Shown piece after piece: positions 31,001-39,949 of a DNA stretch of 58,165 nucleotides. The first letter of the stretch is position 1. Every line of letters starts with the position of its first letter. The stretch lies in NCBI GenBank assembly GCA_022690815.1, contig JALCZJ010000015.1:1-58165 (forward strand). The letters run 5' to 3'. The translations under genes were made by a program, and so were the position numbers. The notes under the pieces are model-generated. The model saw only the letters and a program-made list of their open reading frames with translations, was not told the DNA's origin and searched no databases. Origin of the DNA: Ferrimicrobium sp. GTDB taxonomy: Bacteria; Actinomycetota; Acidimicrobiia; Acidimicrobiales; Acidimicrobiaceae.

Positions 31001-33589
31001 ATGCCAAAACCGCTAGTCATTGTTGAGTCCCCCACCAAGGCACGTACGATCGCTCGCTTCTTGGGCGATGACTACGTCGTGGAGTCCTCGGTTGGGCATA
31101 TTCGTGATCTTCCACGGTCGGCAAAGGATATTCCCGCCTCAGTCAAATCTGAGCCATGGTCGCGTCTTGGAGTAAACGTTGAGAACGGCTTTGCACCACT
31201 ATACATCATTCCGAACGAGAAAAAAGATCAAGTCAAGAAGCTGAAGGCATTGTTGAAAGATGCCAACGAACTTTACCTCGCCACTGATGAAGACCGAGAA
31301 GGTGAATCCATCGCTTGGCATCTTCTGGAGGTCCTAAAGCCGTCGATCCCGATCCATCGGATGGTATTCCATGAGATCACCGATAGCGCCATCGCACAGG
31401 CGTTGGCTTCGCCCCGTGAACTCGACCAGGATCTGGTCAACGCCCAAGAGGCGCGACGCATCCTTGATCGCCTCTATGGCTATGAGGTCTCTCCGGTGCT
31501 CTGGAAAAAGGTGATGCCGAGGCTCTCAGCGGGTCGGGTGCAGTCGCCAGCAGCGCGACTACTGGTCGAACGCGAACGTGAGCGCATGCAGTTTCGTTCC
31601 TCCAGCTATGCCGATTTGGAGGCGACGCTGGCCCCAAACGACGATGAGCGTGAATTTCGGGCCAAGTTGACCCATGTGGGTGCCCAGCGCGTTGCACAGG
31701 GTCGCGATTTCCTGCCGACCGGCGGTCTCGCGCCCGCGGCCAGCGAACAAGGGGTGCTGGCCCTCGGTCATGGTGAGGCGACGTTGTTGGTTGCCGCTCT
31801 TGAAGGAGCCACGTTTTCGGTAGCTCGTGTCGATGAGAAGCCATACCGACGATCACCGAGTGCACCGTTCATGACCTCGACGCTGCAGCAAGAGGCGGGG
31901 CGTCGATTGCGGTTCTCGTCGTCAAGGACGATGAGTGTTGCACAAAGACTCTACGAGCGTGGATTTATCACCTACATGCGAACCGACTCCGTCGTTCTTT
32001 CGTCCGAGGCACTCACGGAGTCGCGGAGAATCATCACCGCGCGTTTCGGTGCCAATGAGTTGCCCGCGAATCCGAGGGTCTTTCGCTCCAAGATCAAGAA
32101 TGCCCAAGAGGCCCATGAGGCGATCCGCCCCGCTGGTGACCAGTGGAAGGCGCCTGAGGATTTGGATGGACAGCTCAGCGGTGATGAGCAAAGGCTTTAC
32201 GAACTCATCTGGCGACGAACGCTCGCATCCCAGATGAACGACGCTGTTGGCGTCGTTGTGTCGGTGACGATTGAGGCCGGCCTCACCGGCACCGTCAAGC
32301 TTGGTCAAGCCCAGTTCGCGGTCGGTGATCGAACGACGTTCGCCTCGTCAGGTCGGGTCATTACCGCTCCGGGCTTTTTTCGGATCTATCAAGAGAACCT
32401 CGACGATAACGACGATACCCAGGAGCTACCGCAGGTGACCGCCGGCCAAGAGCTTCTCGAACGGGGGATCGATGTCGTCGATCACGTGACCAATCCACCG
32501 GCGCGATATACCGAGGCCACGCTCGTTAAAGCACTTGAGGAGCGTGGCATCGGGCGCCCCTCTACGTACGCAAGCATCATTTCGACACTGCTTGATCGGG
32601 GTTATGCCTGGAAGAAGGGTCAGGCGCTCGTCCCATCCTTTGTCGCCTTCGCTGTCGTGCAGTTGATGGAGCGTTACTTTGCACACCTGGTGAACTACGA
32701 CTTTACGGCCCAACTGGAGGACGATTTGGACGAGATCGCCTCTGGCGAACGTGAAGCGATCCCGTACTTACGGAAGTTTTACTTTGGCGATGCCGACGAC
32801 GGCCTTAAGGAGGAGGTGCTCACCCAGCTCGAAGAGATCGATGCCCGCATGGTGAACACCGTCTCGATCGGAGCGACCGATGATGGCCGCGAGGTTGTTG
32901 TTCGCGTGGGTCGTTACGGGCCCTACGTTCAGCTCGACGACCGTACCGCCAGTCTGCCTGACAGCTTGACGCCCGATGAGCTGACTGTCGAGGGTGCGCT
33001 GGCCTTGCTATCGGCTTCCGAGGTGAAGGAGCGTCCACTGGGTGACATCGATGGAACGCCGGTTTTTGCGCGACTTGGACGTTACGGTGGCTATGTACAA
33101 CTTGGGGAGGGTGATAGCAAGGAGCTCAAGCGAGCCTCCCTCTTCCCATCGATGACGGTTGAGTCGGTCACCTTGGAGGAGGCAACGGCGTTGTTGTCGC
33201 TGCCACGCCTGGTAGGACTAGATCCAGAGACCGGACAAGAGATCTTCGCCCAAAATGGACGCTTTGGCCCCTATCTCACTCGGGGTCGTGAAACGCGATC
33301 CTTGGACAAACCCGAGGAGATCTTCACGATCACCCTCGAGGAGACGCTTGACAAGTTCAAGGAGCCAAAACGTCGTGGCGCACGCAGGGCGAGCTCTGTC
33401 GAACTCGGGGTCGATCCTGAGAGTGATGCGAAGGTCGTGCTGCGCTCGGGACGCTTTGGCCCTTATGTCACCGACGGCAAGGTGAACGCTTCGCTCCCTC
33501 GTGGGGTTGAGCCCACGGAGGTAACGATCGAACAGGCACTGGATCTTCTCAATGAACGCAGGGCTAAGCTCAACAACGATCGTGGCTAG
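31001..33589 (+). CDS. topA: DNA topoisomerase I (type IA)
   Basis: An 862-aa topoisomerase that relaxes negative supercoils through a transient 5'-phosphotyrosine. The Toprim domain has VIVESPTKA and LATDEDREGESIAWHL; the catalytic tyrosine is Y325 in FITYMRTDS. After about residue 590 there are several Topo_C repeats (VVVRVGRYGPYVQL, FARLGRYGGYVQLG, FAQNGRFGPYLTRG, VVLRSGRFGPYVTDG) instead of zinc fingers, as usual in actinobacteria. It starts with ATG 31001 shortly after the permease gene and overlaps tmk at its end. Confidence 0.95.
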   Translation: MPKPLVIVESPTKARTIARFLGDDYVVESSVGHIRDLPRSAKDIPASVKSEPWSRLGVNVENGFAPLYIIPNEKKDQVKKLKALLKDANELYLATDEDREGESIAWHLLEVLKPSIPIHRMVFHEITDSAIAQALASPRELDQDLVNAQEARRILDRLYGYEVSPVLWKKVMPRLSAGRVQSPAARLLVERERERMQFRSSSYADLEATLAPNDDEREFRAKLTHVGAQRVAQGRDFLPTGGLAPAASEQGVLALGHGEATLLVAALEGATFSVARVDEKPYRRSPSAPFMTSTLQQEAGRRLRFSSSRTMSVAQRLYERGFITYMRTDSVVLSSEALTESRRIITARFGANELPANPRVFRSKIKNAQEAHEAIRPAGDQWKAPEDLDGQLSGDEQRLYELIWRRTLASQMNDAVGVVVSVTIEAGLTGTVKLGQAQFAVGDRTTFASSGRVITAPGFFRIYQENLDDNDDTQELPQVTAGQELLERGIDVVDHVTNPPARYTEATLVKALEERGIGRPSTYASIISTLLDRGYAWKKGQALVPSFVAFAVVQLMERYFAHLVNYDFTAQLEDDLDEIASGEREAIPYLRKFYFGDADDGLKEEVLTQLEEIDARMVNTVSIGATDDGREVVVRVGRYGPYVQLDDRTASLPDSLTPDELTVEGALALLSASEVKERPLGDIDGTPVFARLGRYGGYVQLGEGDSKELKRASLFPSMTVESVTLEEATALLSLPRLVGLDPETGQEIFAQNGRFGPYLTRGRETRSLDKPEEIFTITLEETLDKFKEPKRRGARRASSVELGVDPESDAKVVLRSGRFGPYVTDGKVNASLPRGVEPTEVTIEQALDLLNERRAKLNNDRG

Positions 33590-34184
33590 CCAGGAGCCCG
33601 CTGGGTTGCTGGTGGTCATTGAGGGCCCCGACCGGGTAGGCAAGTCGACTCAAGTACTGCGCCTTGCCGATGAGCTCGGTGATCGGGGGCTGTCGATCTG
33701 CCTATCGCGAGAACCAGGAGGAGACGACGTCGGGGAAGCACTACGCTCGCTGATCATCGGGACCCGAGTCGATCCCTGGACCGAATTGTTTCTCTTTTTG
33801 GCCGGGCGGACTCGGCACCTTGCTGCGGTGATCGAGCCGGCACTTGGAGCTGGTCAGCTGGTTCTGCTCGATCGCTATACACCCTCGACGCTGGTGTACC
33901 AAGGGGCGTTAATCGGAGATGAACCTGTGGTTCGGCTTGCCCAGTTGCCCGTTTTTCGTGTTCCAAACTTGACTATCCTGCTTGACCGTGACAAGCCGTT
34001 AGGGGCCCTCGATGCAACGGATCGTTTCGAGGAGCTTGGGGTTGACGAATGGCATCGACGCCGTGCCCGCTATCGATCGTTTGCACAGCGCTTCGGTTGG
34101 ACCGTCGTGTCCGGGGAGGGGTCTGAGCGAGAGGTCACCGAGCGGCTCCTCGGGCTGCTGCGTGGCAAGGGAATCTGCTCGTGA
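33582..34184 (+). CDS. tmk: Thymidylate kinase
   Basis: A 200-aa dTMP kinase (dTMP + ATP to dTDP). The P-loop is EGPDRVGKST (residues 14-23), the DRY-type motif is LDRYTPSTLVYQG, and the CLSREPGG motif binds the nucleotide. In most TMPKs the loop reads G-x-D-G-x-G-K, so R18-V19 replacing G-x is unusual. I place the start at GTG 33582, overlapping the topA stop by 8 nt; the ATG at 33552 would extend it upstream into topA. It is coupled to holB by a 4-nt overlap. Confidence 0.88.
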   Translation: MASQEPAGLLVVIEGPDRVGKSTQVLRLADELGDRGLSICLSREPGGDDVGEALRSLIIGTRVDPWTELFLFLAGRTRHLAAVIEPALGAGQLVLLDRYTPSTLVYQGALIGDEPVVRLAQLPVFRVPNLTILLDRDKPLGALDATDRFEELGVDEWHRRRARYRSFAQRFGWTVVSGEGSEREVTERLLGLLRGKGICS

Positions 34185-35059
34185 GGACGTTTGTCGAGTT
34201 GGAGACGTTTCGGCCATTGAGTGTAGAGCGGATTCGTCAAGCGTTGGGAGCCAACTCATCGAGCTATCTTCTCAAGGGCCCTCGCGGTTGTGGTGCCGAT
34301 GAGTTTCTTGGCGTCATGACGCAGGCGTTAGTCTCGGATTGTGGCGGCTGTGGAACCTGTGCATCATGCGTGGCCGTTGTAGACGGTGAACACCCAGACG
34401 TGCTGTGGGCGCAAGGGGACCGCGCCAAGGCGGTGCCCATCGAGGAGCTGCGGCGTCTCGTGCGTTTTGCGAGTCTAGCGCCAACGCAGGCGCCTCATCG
34501 GGTCGTTGTGATCCCCGATATCGATACATTGCGCCTCACCTTCCCTGTGATTCTCAAGGCTCTTGAGGAGCCACCGACCGCCACGAGGTGGCTCTTGTCG
34601 GCCGCGTTGATCAGCGCAGATCTCGCTCCGGTCGCATCCCGTTGCTTTGGGATTGAACTCGAGGCGCCAACCGCCGATGAGATTGCACTCCGTTTTCAAG
34701 AGGCCAAGGTCGCCACCACTGAGCGATTGATCCGCTGGACGCGGCGGCGACTTGACCGGGTCGATCTCTTTGCTCGTGTGCCCGATGCCGAGCGGTATCT
34801 GGCTGGCTTTGAGAATTTGCCGGATCTGGTACGCGACGACGCTCGCTGGTCCATGGAGTTGGTCCGTCGTCTTACACCGGAGGATTTGGCTACCACCGCC
34901 GAGGCTGAGGAACTTGTCCAGTGTGGGCTGGAGATTTTGATCGCTTCTCATCCAGAAAATGCCGATTGGTTCGCTCGATCAACGCGTGCGTCGATGTCTC
35001 TTGCCCGGCATCTCCCCATCCAGCTCGTGCTCGCTGAGCTGATTCTGCGTCACGGATAG
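34181..35059 (+). CDS. holB: DNA polymerase III delta' subunit-like protein
   Basis: A 292-aa clamp-loader protein. It has the zinc cysteines CGGCGTCASC (about residues 48-57) and the AAA+ region HPDVLWAQ, VVVIPDIDTL and LKALEEPPTATRWLL typical of delta'. Walker A is degenerate: LKGPRGCGADEF lacks the Lys, as in non-ATPase delta' subunits. It helps load the sliding clamp during replication. GTG 34181 overlaps the tmk stop. Its order after tmk is the common bacterial arrangement. Confidence 0.87.
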   Translation: MRTFVELETFRPLSVERIRQALGANSSSYLLKGPRGCGADEFLGVMTQALVSDCGGCGTCASCVAVVDGEHPDVLWAQGDRAKAVPIEELRRLVRFASLAPTQAPHRVVVIPDIDTLRLTFPVILKALEEPPTATRWLLSAALISADLAPVASRCFGIELEAPTADEIALRFQEAKVATTERLIRWTRRRLDRVDLFARVPDAERYLAGFENLPDLVRDDARWSMELVRRLTPEDLATTAEAEELVQCGLEILIASHPENADWFARSTRASMSLARHLPIQLVLAELILRHG

Positions 35060-35085
35060 CTAAGCTACTCGAAGACTGTTGTCTG

Positions 35086-35158
35086 GCCCGGGTAGCTCAG
35101 CCGGTAGAGCAGCTCACTCGTAATGAGCAGGTCAGGGGTTCGAATCCCCTCTCGGGCT
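35086..35158 (+). tRNA. tRNA-Thr (anticodon CGT), CCA not encoded
   Basis: A 73-nt cloverleaf. Acceptor GCCCGGG (35086-35092) pairs with CTCGGGC (35151-35157) with one G-T wobble, followed by discriminator T. The anticodon stem GCTCA/TGAGC closes loop CTCGTAA with anticodon CGT, reading ACG (threonine). The T-arm AGGGG-TTCGAAT-CCCCT is canonical. No CCA is encoded, unlike the tRNA-Pro of the window. The anticodon is well supported. Confidence 0.95.
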
Positions 35159-35373
35159 CTGAGAACCAGTCGGGTTTATCCTTGACTGTATTGGAGCACA
35201 GTTTTGGAGCCAAGCGTTGGAAGCCAGCGTTCGCGCTGCGTGTTCGAGCAAGATAACCGAGATTCGGCCGAGGGTGAGCAGTTCGGAGGGGGGCGTGTTG
35301 GGTCCATGTAGGTATGTACCCATACGGGTTGGGTCCGTATCGTGGTTGACGAATCGACGAGGAACGCACGCAA

Positions 35374-35447
35374 GGCCTGGAACCAAATGGATGACCTGGA
35401 ACCGAATGGAAGACCTGGAACCGAATGGAAGACCTGGAACCGAATGA
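35374..35447 (+). repeat. 19-bp tandem repeat (about 4 copies) carrying GGAAC
   Basis: Units begin at 35374, 35393, 35412 and 35431. The second and third are identical (GACCTGGAACCGAATGGAA), the first differs by three bases and the last is shortened. Each contains GGAAC, the -35 element of SigR/SigH-type promoters, at 35379, 35398, 35417 and 35436. The array ends 30 nt before the sigR-like start. The stretch from 35159 to 35373 shows nothing else that I recognise. Confidence 0.85.
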
Positions 35448-35460
35448 CCGGGCATTCGTA
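35436..35460 (+). promoter_or_regulatory. Candidate SigR-type promoter for the sigma factor gene
   Basis: GGAA (35436-35439), 18 nt and GTA (35458-35460) approximate the GGAA-N18/19-GTT consensus of SigR/SigH promoters. Transcription would start near 35468, about 10 nt before the GTG at 35478. This would give autoregulation, as known for SigR; only the last repeat has the right spacing to a -10. Confidence 0.5.
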
Positions 35461-35477
35461 CAATGATGGGATCGTGA

Positions 35478-36065
35478 GTGGCAGATAAAAAGAATTTCTC
35501 GTCGGACGCCATGCAATACACCGAGAATCTGTATTCGGCAGCGCTACGGATGACCCATAATCCTGCCGATGCCGAAGACCTGGTACAGGAGACCTTCTTG
35601 AAGGCGTACCGAGCGTACGAATCCTTCCAGGCGGGAACCAACCTCAAGGCGTGGCTCTACAGGATTTTGACCAATACCTATATCAACATCTACCGTGCCA
35701 AGAAGCGGCGTCCAGACGAGAGTAATCTTGAGGACGTGGAGGATCTCTACCTTTATCGGCGCCTTGGCGGACTTGAGGCTGTTGCGGCTGGCCGCAGCGC
35801 TGAGGAAGAGGTCCTCGATCGGATCACCGATACCGATGTTAAGGCGGCGATCGACTCCCTGCCCGAACAGTTTCGGTTGGCCGTTGTCCTCTCCGACATC
35901 GAAGGCTTCTCATACAAAGAGATCGCTGAGATCATGGATGTGCCATTAGGTACCGTGATGAGTCGGCTCCATCGGGGAAGAAGAGCCATGCAACGAGCGT
36001 TACTGGAATTAGAGCTTCGTAAGGCTGCCGTCGGTGGTGGCCCCGAAGAGGGTAACTTTTCGTAA
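35478..36065 (+). CDS. sigR: ECF sigma factor, SigR/SigH type
   Basis: A 195-aa ECF sigma factor. Region 2 contains [20 protein letters not shown] followed by [20 protein letters not shown]; region 4 has [20 protein letters not shown] then [20 protein letters not shown]. This region-4 wording ([15 protein letters not shown]) is characteristic of the actinobacterial SigR/SigH (ECF12) group that answers thiol-oxidative stress. The next gene encodes a zinc-binding anti-sigma factor with the RsrA motif, confirming the pairing. It starts with GTG 35478, with a weak ribosome-binding site and a short leader. The GGAAC repeat array lies upstream. Confidence 0.9.
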   Translation: MADKKNFSSDAMQYTENLYSAALRMTHNPADAEDLVQETFLKAYRAYESFQAGTNLKAWLYRILTNTYINIYRAKKRRPDESNLEDVEDLYLYRRLGGLEAVAAGRSAEEEVLDRITDTDVKAAIDSLPEQFRLAVVLSDIEGFSYKEIAEIMDVPLGTVMSRLHRGRRAMQRALLELELRKAAVGGGPEEGNFS

Positions 36066-36073
36066 GGATCATC

Positions 36074-36370
36074 ATGAATATGGATGCTTTGAGAACAACA
36101 GACGGTGAACCGGAGTCTGAGGAGTGCCGCAAGGTTATCACTCAGCTCTATGAGTTTCTCGACAGCGAGCTCACTGATGAGCGGCGTGAGCGGGTCCGCG
36201 AACATCTCGATCATTGTGGTTCGTGCCTTGAGGCCTTCGAGTTCGAGGCCGAACTCCGTGCAGTCATCGTCTCGCGTGCGAAAGAACAGGTTCCAGAGAG
36301 CCTGATGCACAAACTCGCCATGCTGATCGAAGAAGAAGAACGGCTTACGCCGAATCAAAGTTCGGAATAG
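36074..36370 (+). CDS. rsrA: Zinc-binding anti-sigma factor (RsrA-like)
   Basis: A 98-aa ZAS-domain anti-sigma factor. Ligands are C18, H44, C48 and C51 (H-x3-C-x2-C in EHLDHCGSC), the same arrangement as RsrA, where disulfide formation under oxidants releases zinc and frees SigR. The C-terminal half is helical and wraps the sigma factor. The start codon is 8 nt after the sigR stop, so they are cotranscribed. It should hold the upstream sigma inactive in reducing conditions. Confidence 0.9.
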   Translation: MNMDALRTTDGEPESEECRKVITQLYEFLDSELTDERRERVREHLDHCGSCLEAFEFEAELRAVIVSRAKEQVPESLMHKLAMLIEEEERLTPNQSSE

Positions 36371-36398
36371 TTCTAATCTTTGAATAGTTGTAAGTTGC

Positions 36399-36599
36399 AT
36401 GCCACACGGAGGGGATGAAATCGTAAACGTTCCAGATCCAGCTGGAACTGGGCGCCCAGCCCGAACCTTTGCCAAAGGTCGAGTGTGCCAAGAACCGGGA
36501 TGCGGTACCGCACTGTCGATCTACAACAAAGGAAAGTACTGCTACTTGCATGAACCTCTTGTAGTTCCACGGACGCGGGGTCGCAAGAAAATAGCCTAA
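36399..36599 (+). CDS. Small zinc-ribbon-like protein
   Basis: A 66-aa protein with the compact motif CQEPGCGTALSIYNKGKYCY followed by LH: a C-x4-C...C-x2-H set like the C-C-G-T-x-L-S-x-Y-N-x-C-x-x-H signatures found in small actinobacterial proteins and some HTH regulators. A basic tail (RTRGRKKIA) may bind nucleic acid. It follows rsrA by 28 nt, so it could belong to the redox-stress operon. The ribosome-binding site is weak; a GGAGGGG lies inside the frame rather than before the ATG, so the start is uncertain. Confidence 0.65.
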   Translation: MPHGGDEIVNVPDPAGTGRPARTFAKGRVCQEPGCGTALSIYNKGKYCYLHEPLVVPRTRGRKKIA

Positions 36600-36620
36600 G
36601 CTGCGGTGAGGAGGTAACGC

Positions 36621-37646
36621 ATGGCTGCCGTAATCGCCCGCCAATTTGCCGTGACAACCGCCAAGGTCTTTGCCCAACGAGGTTCGACCTATCAGTCTCG
36701 CACCGCGGGGCTGCGCGATTACCGTGGGGCCGCGCTGGTTGCCGCAGATGTCGTTGAACGCATCACCGGGTTCGCACTTGATCCTTCTTCATTGGTGATC
36801 GAGGGAGTCGACCGACAGGGTTGGGCCGAACGCAACATCGACTCGTACGCCGCCTTGATCCAGGAGTTGACTCCACGTGATCGTGCGAACTCGATTGGAA
36901 TGGCTGAGCTCAACGGGGTGGCACTTGGGATTTTGCTTGGCAACTTCTCAGGTAAGGTGCTCGGGCAGTACGATCCGGCCTTTGTGACAGGGGCACCGGC
37001 GGTCTGGATGGTCGATGACAACGTCGATCGTTTTGCGCGTAACGCGAGCCTCGATCCTGACGAGGTTGCGCTTTGGGTGCTGGTCCACGAGCTGACCCAT
37101 CGTGGCCAGTTCTATGGTGTGCCTTGGTTTCGCGAGCGGTTGCTTGGGCTGATGAACCAGCTCTTTCGTGCCTCAACGATCTCCCCAGTCGATCTGCTTG
37201 GCGATCTCTTCGCTCGCTTGCGTGGCTTGGGCTCTGGCCAGCCAGTCGATGTCGCGACACTGCTACTCCCTGAGCGATTACGCTCGGTTGCCCAAGATGC
37301 TACCACCATCATGACGGTGGCAGAAGGCCACGCCGAATGGGTCATGCGGCAAGTCCCGACCACGATTGTTCCGCATCGCGAGGCATTCGAGGGTGCGATT
37401 GATGCACGACGAAATGCGAGTGGAGTTGCAAAGCTCGTAGCTGAACTTTCGGGGCTGGCCTCGAAGCGGAGCCAGTACTCGCTTGGATTGCGTTTCTTCG
37501 AGGCGATCGCCGATGTTGACGTCGAGGCACCTCGGCGCGTCTTTTCCGCGCCCTCAGCGTTACCAACGGCTGAGGAGCTTCGGGAGCCAACGCGTTGGTT
37601 GCGGCGTATGAGCCTTGACGGCGCACCGGCTGGGCGCCCGTCGTAG
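36621..37646 (+). CDS. Zinc-dependent metalloprotease-like protein (DUF2342)
   Basis: A 341-aa member of the DUF2342 / 'coenzyme F420 biosynthesis-associated' actinobacterial family. The zincin motif VHELTH (H156, E157, H160) and the downstream acidic helix region MTVAEGHAEWVM (about 234-245) are present, so a catalytic zinc site is plausible. The biological substrate is unknown. A GAGGAGGT ribosome-binding site sits 5 nt before the ATG. It precedes tilS, a placement conserved in actinobacteria. A paralogue lacking the motif is at 56480. Confidence 0.82.
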   Translation: MAAVIARQFAVTTAKVFAQRGSTYQSRTAGLRDYRGAALVAADVVERITGFALDPSSLVIEGVDRQGWAERNIDSYAALIQELTPRDRANSIGMAELNGVALGILLGNFSGKVLGQYDPAFVTGAPAVWMVDDNVDRFARNASLDPDEVALWVLVHELTHRGQFYGVPWFRERLLGLMNQLFRASTISPVDLLGDLFARLRGLGSGQPVDVATLLLPERLRSVAQDATTIMTVAEGHAEWVMRQVPTTIVPHREAFEGAIDARRNASGVAKLVAELSGLASKRSQYSLGLRFFEAIADVDVEAPRRVFSAPSALPTAEELREPTRWLRRMSLDGAPAGRPS

Positions 37647-37687
37647 TCGTCGGCGCACCCGCGAATTCGAGAAGAAAGCTAAGAGGC

Positions 37688-38623
37688 ATGCTTGAGAGCC
37701 GTCGCGATCGGATCGAACGCCAACTTCACGAGCGGGGCATCGCGTTGCGTGACCTCGTGTCTCGTTCACACCTCGATCAGTGGGGGTCGGGTCCTGTGCG
37801 TGTCGGCGTCTCCGGCGGGCCAGACTCGATGGGTCTTGTCATCCTCGCCTGGGCCAATGGTCAACGAGTACATGGAGTCCACGTCGACCATGGACTTCGT
37901 CCCGACTCGTGCCATGAGGGTGCCATGATCGCCGATGCCTTAGCCTCATTCGGAATCGGACTTACCGAGTATCGCATCCTTGTCGATGACGGGGGCAACC
38001 TTGAAGACCGTGCTCGACAGGCGAGACTGGCCCGGCTCCAGGGAGCGGCCACTGCACACACCATGGATGATCAGGCCGAGACAGTGCTTGCCAATCTTTT
38101 GCGTGGTGCTGGGTTGATCGGGCTTGGAGCAATGCAGCCAGGACCTCGCCACCCGATTCTTGGACTGCGGCGTAGTGAGATGCGGGCAATCTGTGAGGTG
38201 GCTGGCGTGTGGGTGCTCGATGACCCGAGCAATCAGGATTTGCGTTTCGTTCGCAATCGAGTGCGTGCGGAGCTGATACCTCTCGCCAACGCTATCGTCC
38301 AACGTGACGTTGTCCCGATCCTTGCCCGAACTGCAGGGCAGTCGCGGGACTATGCCCAAGCGCTCGATGAGGTTCTGGGGCAGCATCCGAACGACCCCTC
38401 GGGTATGCCACCCGTCCTTGCTCGCCACCGGCTCAACGCCCAAATCGTCGCTGGTCTTGGACTGCGGCTCACGAGCGCACAACTTGAACGAGTGCGACAG
38501 GTGGCGATCGGTGCTTGCCGTGGTCATCAGATCGTAGGGGCGATCATGGTTCGAAGAGAACGAGGCAGGCTGGTCTTCGTGAGCGCCGAGGGCGTAACGC
38601 TCTTGGGCCTCGATCTTACCTGA
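37688..38623 (+). CDS. tilS: tRNA(Ile)-lysidine synthase
   Basis: A 311-aa N-type ATP pyrophosphatase that converts C34 of the tRNA-Ile CAU anticodon to lysidine, allowing AUA decoding. The PP-loop is VSGGPDSMGL (residues about 39-48); HVDHGLRPDS and ATAHTMDDQAETVLANLLRG (with the DD and RG residues) are further family motifs. The C-terminus is shorter than in E. coli TilS, as usual for actinobacteria. It follows the DUF2342 gene by 41 nt. Confidence 0.92.
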   Translation: MLESRRDRIERQLHERGIALRDLVSRSHLDQWGSGPVRVGVSGGPDSMGLVILAWANGQRVHGVHVDHGLRPDSCHEGAMIADALASFGIGLTEYRILVDDGGNLEDRARQARLARLQGAATAHTMDDQAETVLANLLRGAGLIGLGAMQPGPRHPILGLRRSEMRAICEVAGVWVLDDPSNQDLRFVRNRVRAELIPLANAIVQRDVVPILARTAGQSRDYAQALDEVLGQHPNDPSGMPPVLARHRLNAQIVAGLGLRLTSAQLERVRQVAIGACRGHQIVGAIMVRRERGRLVFVSAEGVTLLGLDLT

Positions 38624-38846
38624 ACGCCACCGGCACTCACACGAGGCGGTAATCGTTGACCGCTGCGACGGTTCTCGATTTGGTCTCAACGTCTTGTACT
38701 CATCGTTGGCGACGCCCATTGTCGGCTGCACTCACGCTTGATTGAGCTTGTTGAAGTGTTGGTGGGCTCAGTCCAACCGGTGAGAGCACGATTGCTCCTC
38801 TCCTAGGATAGAAACGGCTAGTGGGTTGTTGAGGAAGGCGGAGGCG

Positions 38847-39395
38847 ATGGGCTGGCGGGATGAGGATAGACACCTCGGCGAGGTGGTGGTCAGCGCTGAG
38901 AGAATCGCAGCGCGCGTCGGTGAACTTGGTGAACAGATCACGCAGGACTATCAAGGGCGCGCTCCTTTGTTGATCGGTGTTCTCAAGGGGGCATTTGTCT
39001 TTATGACCGATCTCGCTCGGGCAATCGACCTCCCCGTGAGTGTTGATTTCATGGCGGTCTCCTCCTATGGGGATGCGACGAAGACCTCTGGGGTGGTCAG
39101 AATCATTAAGGATCTCGATATCGACCTCGTCGATCGTGATGTCATTCTCGTCGAGGACATCATCGAGAGCGGCCTGACGCTTCGATATCTACTTCACAAC
39201 TTGCGATCCAGAAACCCGCGGTCGCTGCGGGTGTGTACGCTCTTGCTCAAGGAGGGCGAGCAGCGTGAGCTGGTGGCCCCAGATTACGTTGGTTTTTCTA
39301 TTCCGAAGGAGTTTGTCGTCGGTTACGGGCTCGACGTCGCTGAGGAGTACCGCAATCTTGCCTACATCGTGAAATATCGCGAGAAGCTATCGTGA
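38847..39395 (+). CDS. hpt: Hypoxanthine phosphoribosyltransferase
   Basis: A 182-aa type I PRTase of purine salvage (hypoxanthine or guanine + PRPP to IMP or GMP). The PRPP loop reads VILVEDIIESGLTLRYL; the second acidic residue is Glu where Asp is usual (EDIIES in place of EDIIDS/T). LIGVLKGAFVFMTDL is the PPi loop, and VVGYGLDVAEEYRNL is the C-terminal family signature. ATG 38847 follows AAGGCGGAGG; the frame opens 21 nt earlier. It is coupled to folE by a 4-nt overlap; the ftsH gene usually placed between them in actinobacteria is missing. Confidence 0.93.
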   Translation: MGWRDEDRHLGEVVVSAERIAARVGELGEQITQDYQGRAPLLIGVLKGAFVFMTDLARAIDLPVSVDFMAVSSYGDATKTSGVVRIIKDLDIDLVDRDVILVEDIIESGLTLRYLLHNLRSRNPRSLRVCTLLLKEGEQRELVAPDYVGFSIPKEFVVGYGLDVAEEYRNLAYIVKYREKLS

Positions 39396-39949
39396 CGAGC
39401 CATGACGAGGCGGTCGAAGCCGTTCGACAGGTCCTCGGGTATCTCGAGGAGTATCACGGCGCCAAGCTTGACCCGGACGTTATCGAGCGCACCCCACACC
39501 GTTGGATTGCCTTTTTGGAGGATGCAACGCGGGGGATGCGCGAGCCCGAATCAACCACGGCGCGGTTCGAGCTCGCCGATAGCGGCATGGTCAAGCTCAG
39601 CGATGTCACTTTTCACTCTCTCTGTGAGCATCATTTGCTCCCGTTCTTTGGTGCCGTGAGCATTGCGTATCGACCCACCCAATTCGTGGTGGGCATTTCG
39701 GCGTTGGTTCATATCGTTGAGCGCCATGCGCACAGGTTGCAACTTCAAGAGCGCATGACGCGAGATATCGCCAACGAGATCGCGGCCGCCACCAGCTCAC
39801 ACGAGGTCAGCGTCATGATCGAGGCCGAGCATTTGTGCATGTCGATGCGAGGTGTTGCCAAGCCCGGGACGACGGTCACGACCAACGTTGAGGTCGCTCA
39901 GGTTGCGTTCACCAGAACCTCGCACAACATCCACAAGGATGGTCGATGA
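39392..39949 (+). CDS. folE: GTP cyclohydrolase I
   Basis: A 185-aa homodecameric enzyme converting GTP to dihydroneopterin triphosphate, the first step of folate synthesis. The zinc/active-site motif FHSLCEHHLLPFFG (with Cys and two His) and the later EAEHLCMSMRGV (second Cys ligand) are intact. It begins GTG 39392 overlapping the hpt stop and ends ATGA-overlapped with folP. It is the first gene of the compact folate cluster. Confidence 0.95.
   Translation: MTSHDEAVEAVRQVLGYLEEYHGAKLDPDVIERTPHRWIAFLEDATRGMREPESTTARFELADSGMVKLSDVTFHSLCEHHLLPFFGAVSIAYRPTQFVVGISALVHIVERHAHRLQLQERMTRDIANEIAAATSSHEVSVMIEAEHLCMSMRGVAKPGTTVTTNVEVAQVAFTRTSHNIHKDGR

Noticed and set aside
35374-35447. Short repeats that might be a CRISPR array
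   Set aside because: The repeats are contiguous at 19 bp without unique spacers, and no cas genes are present.
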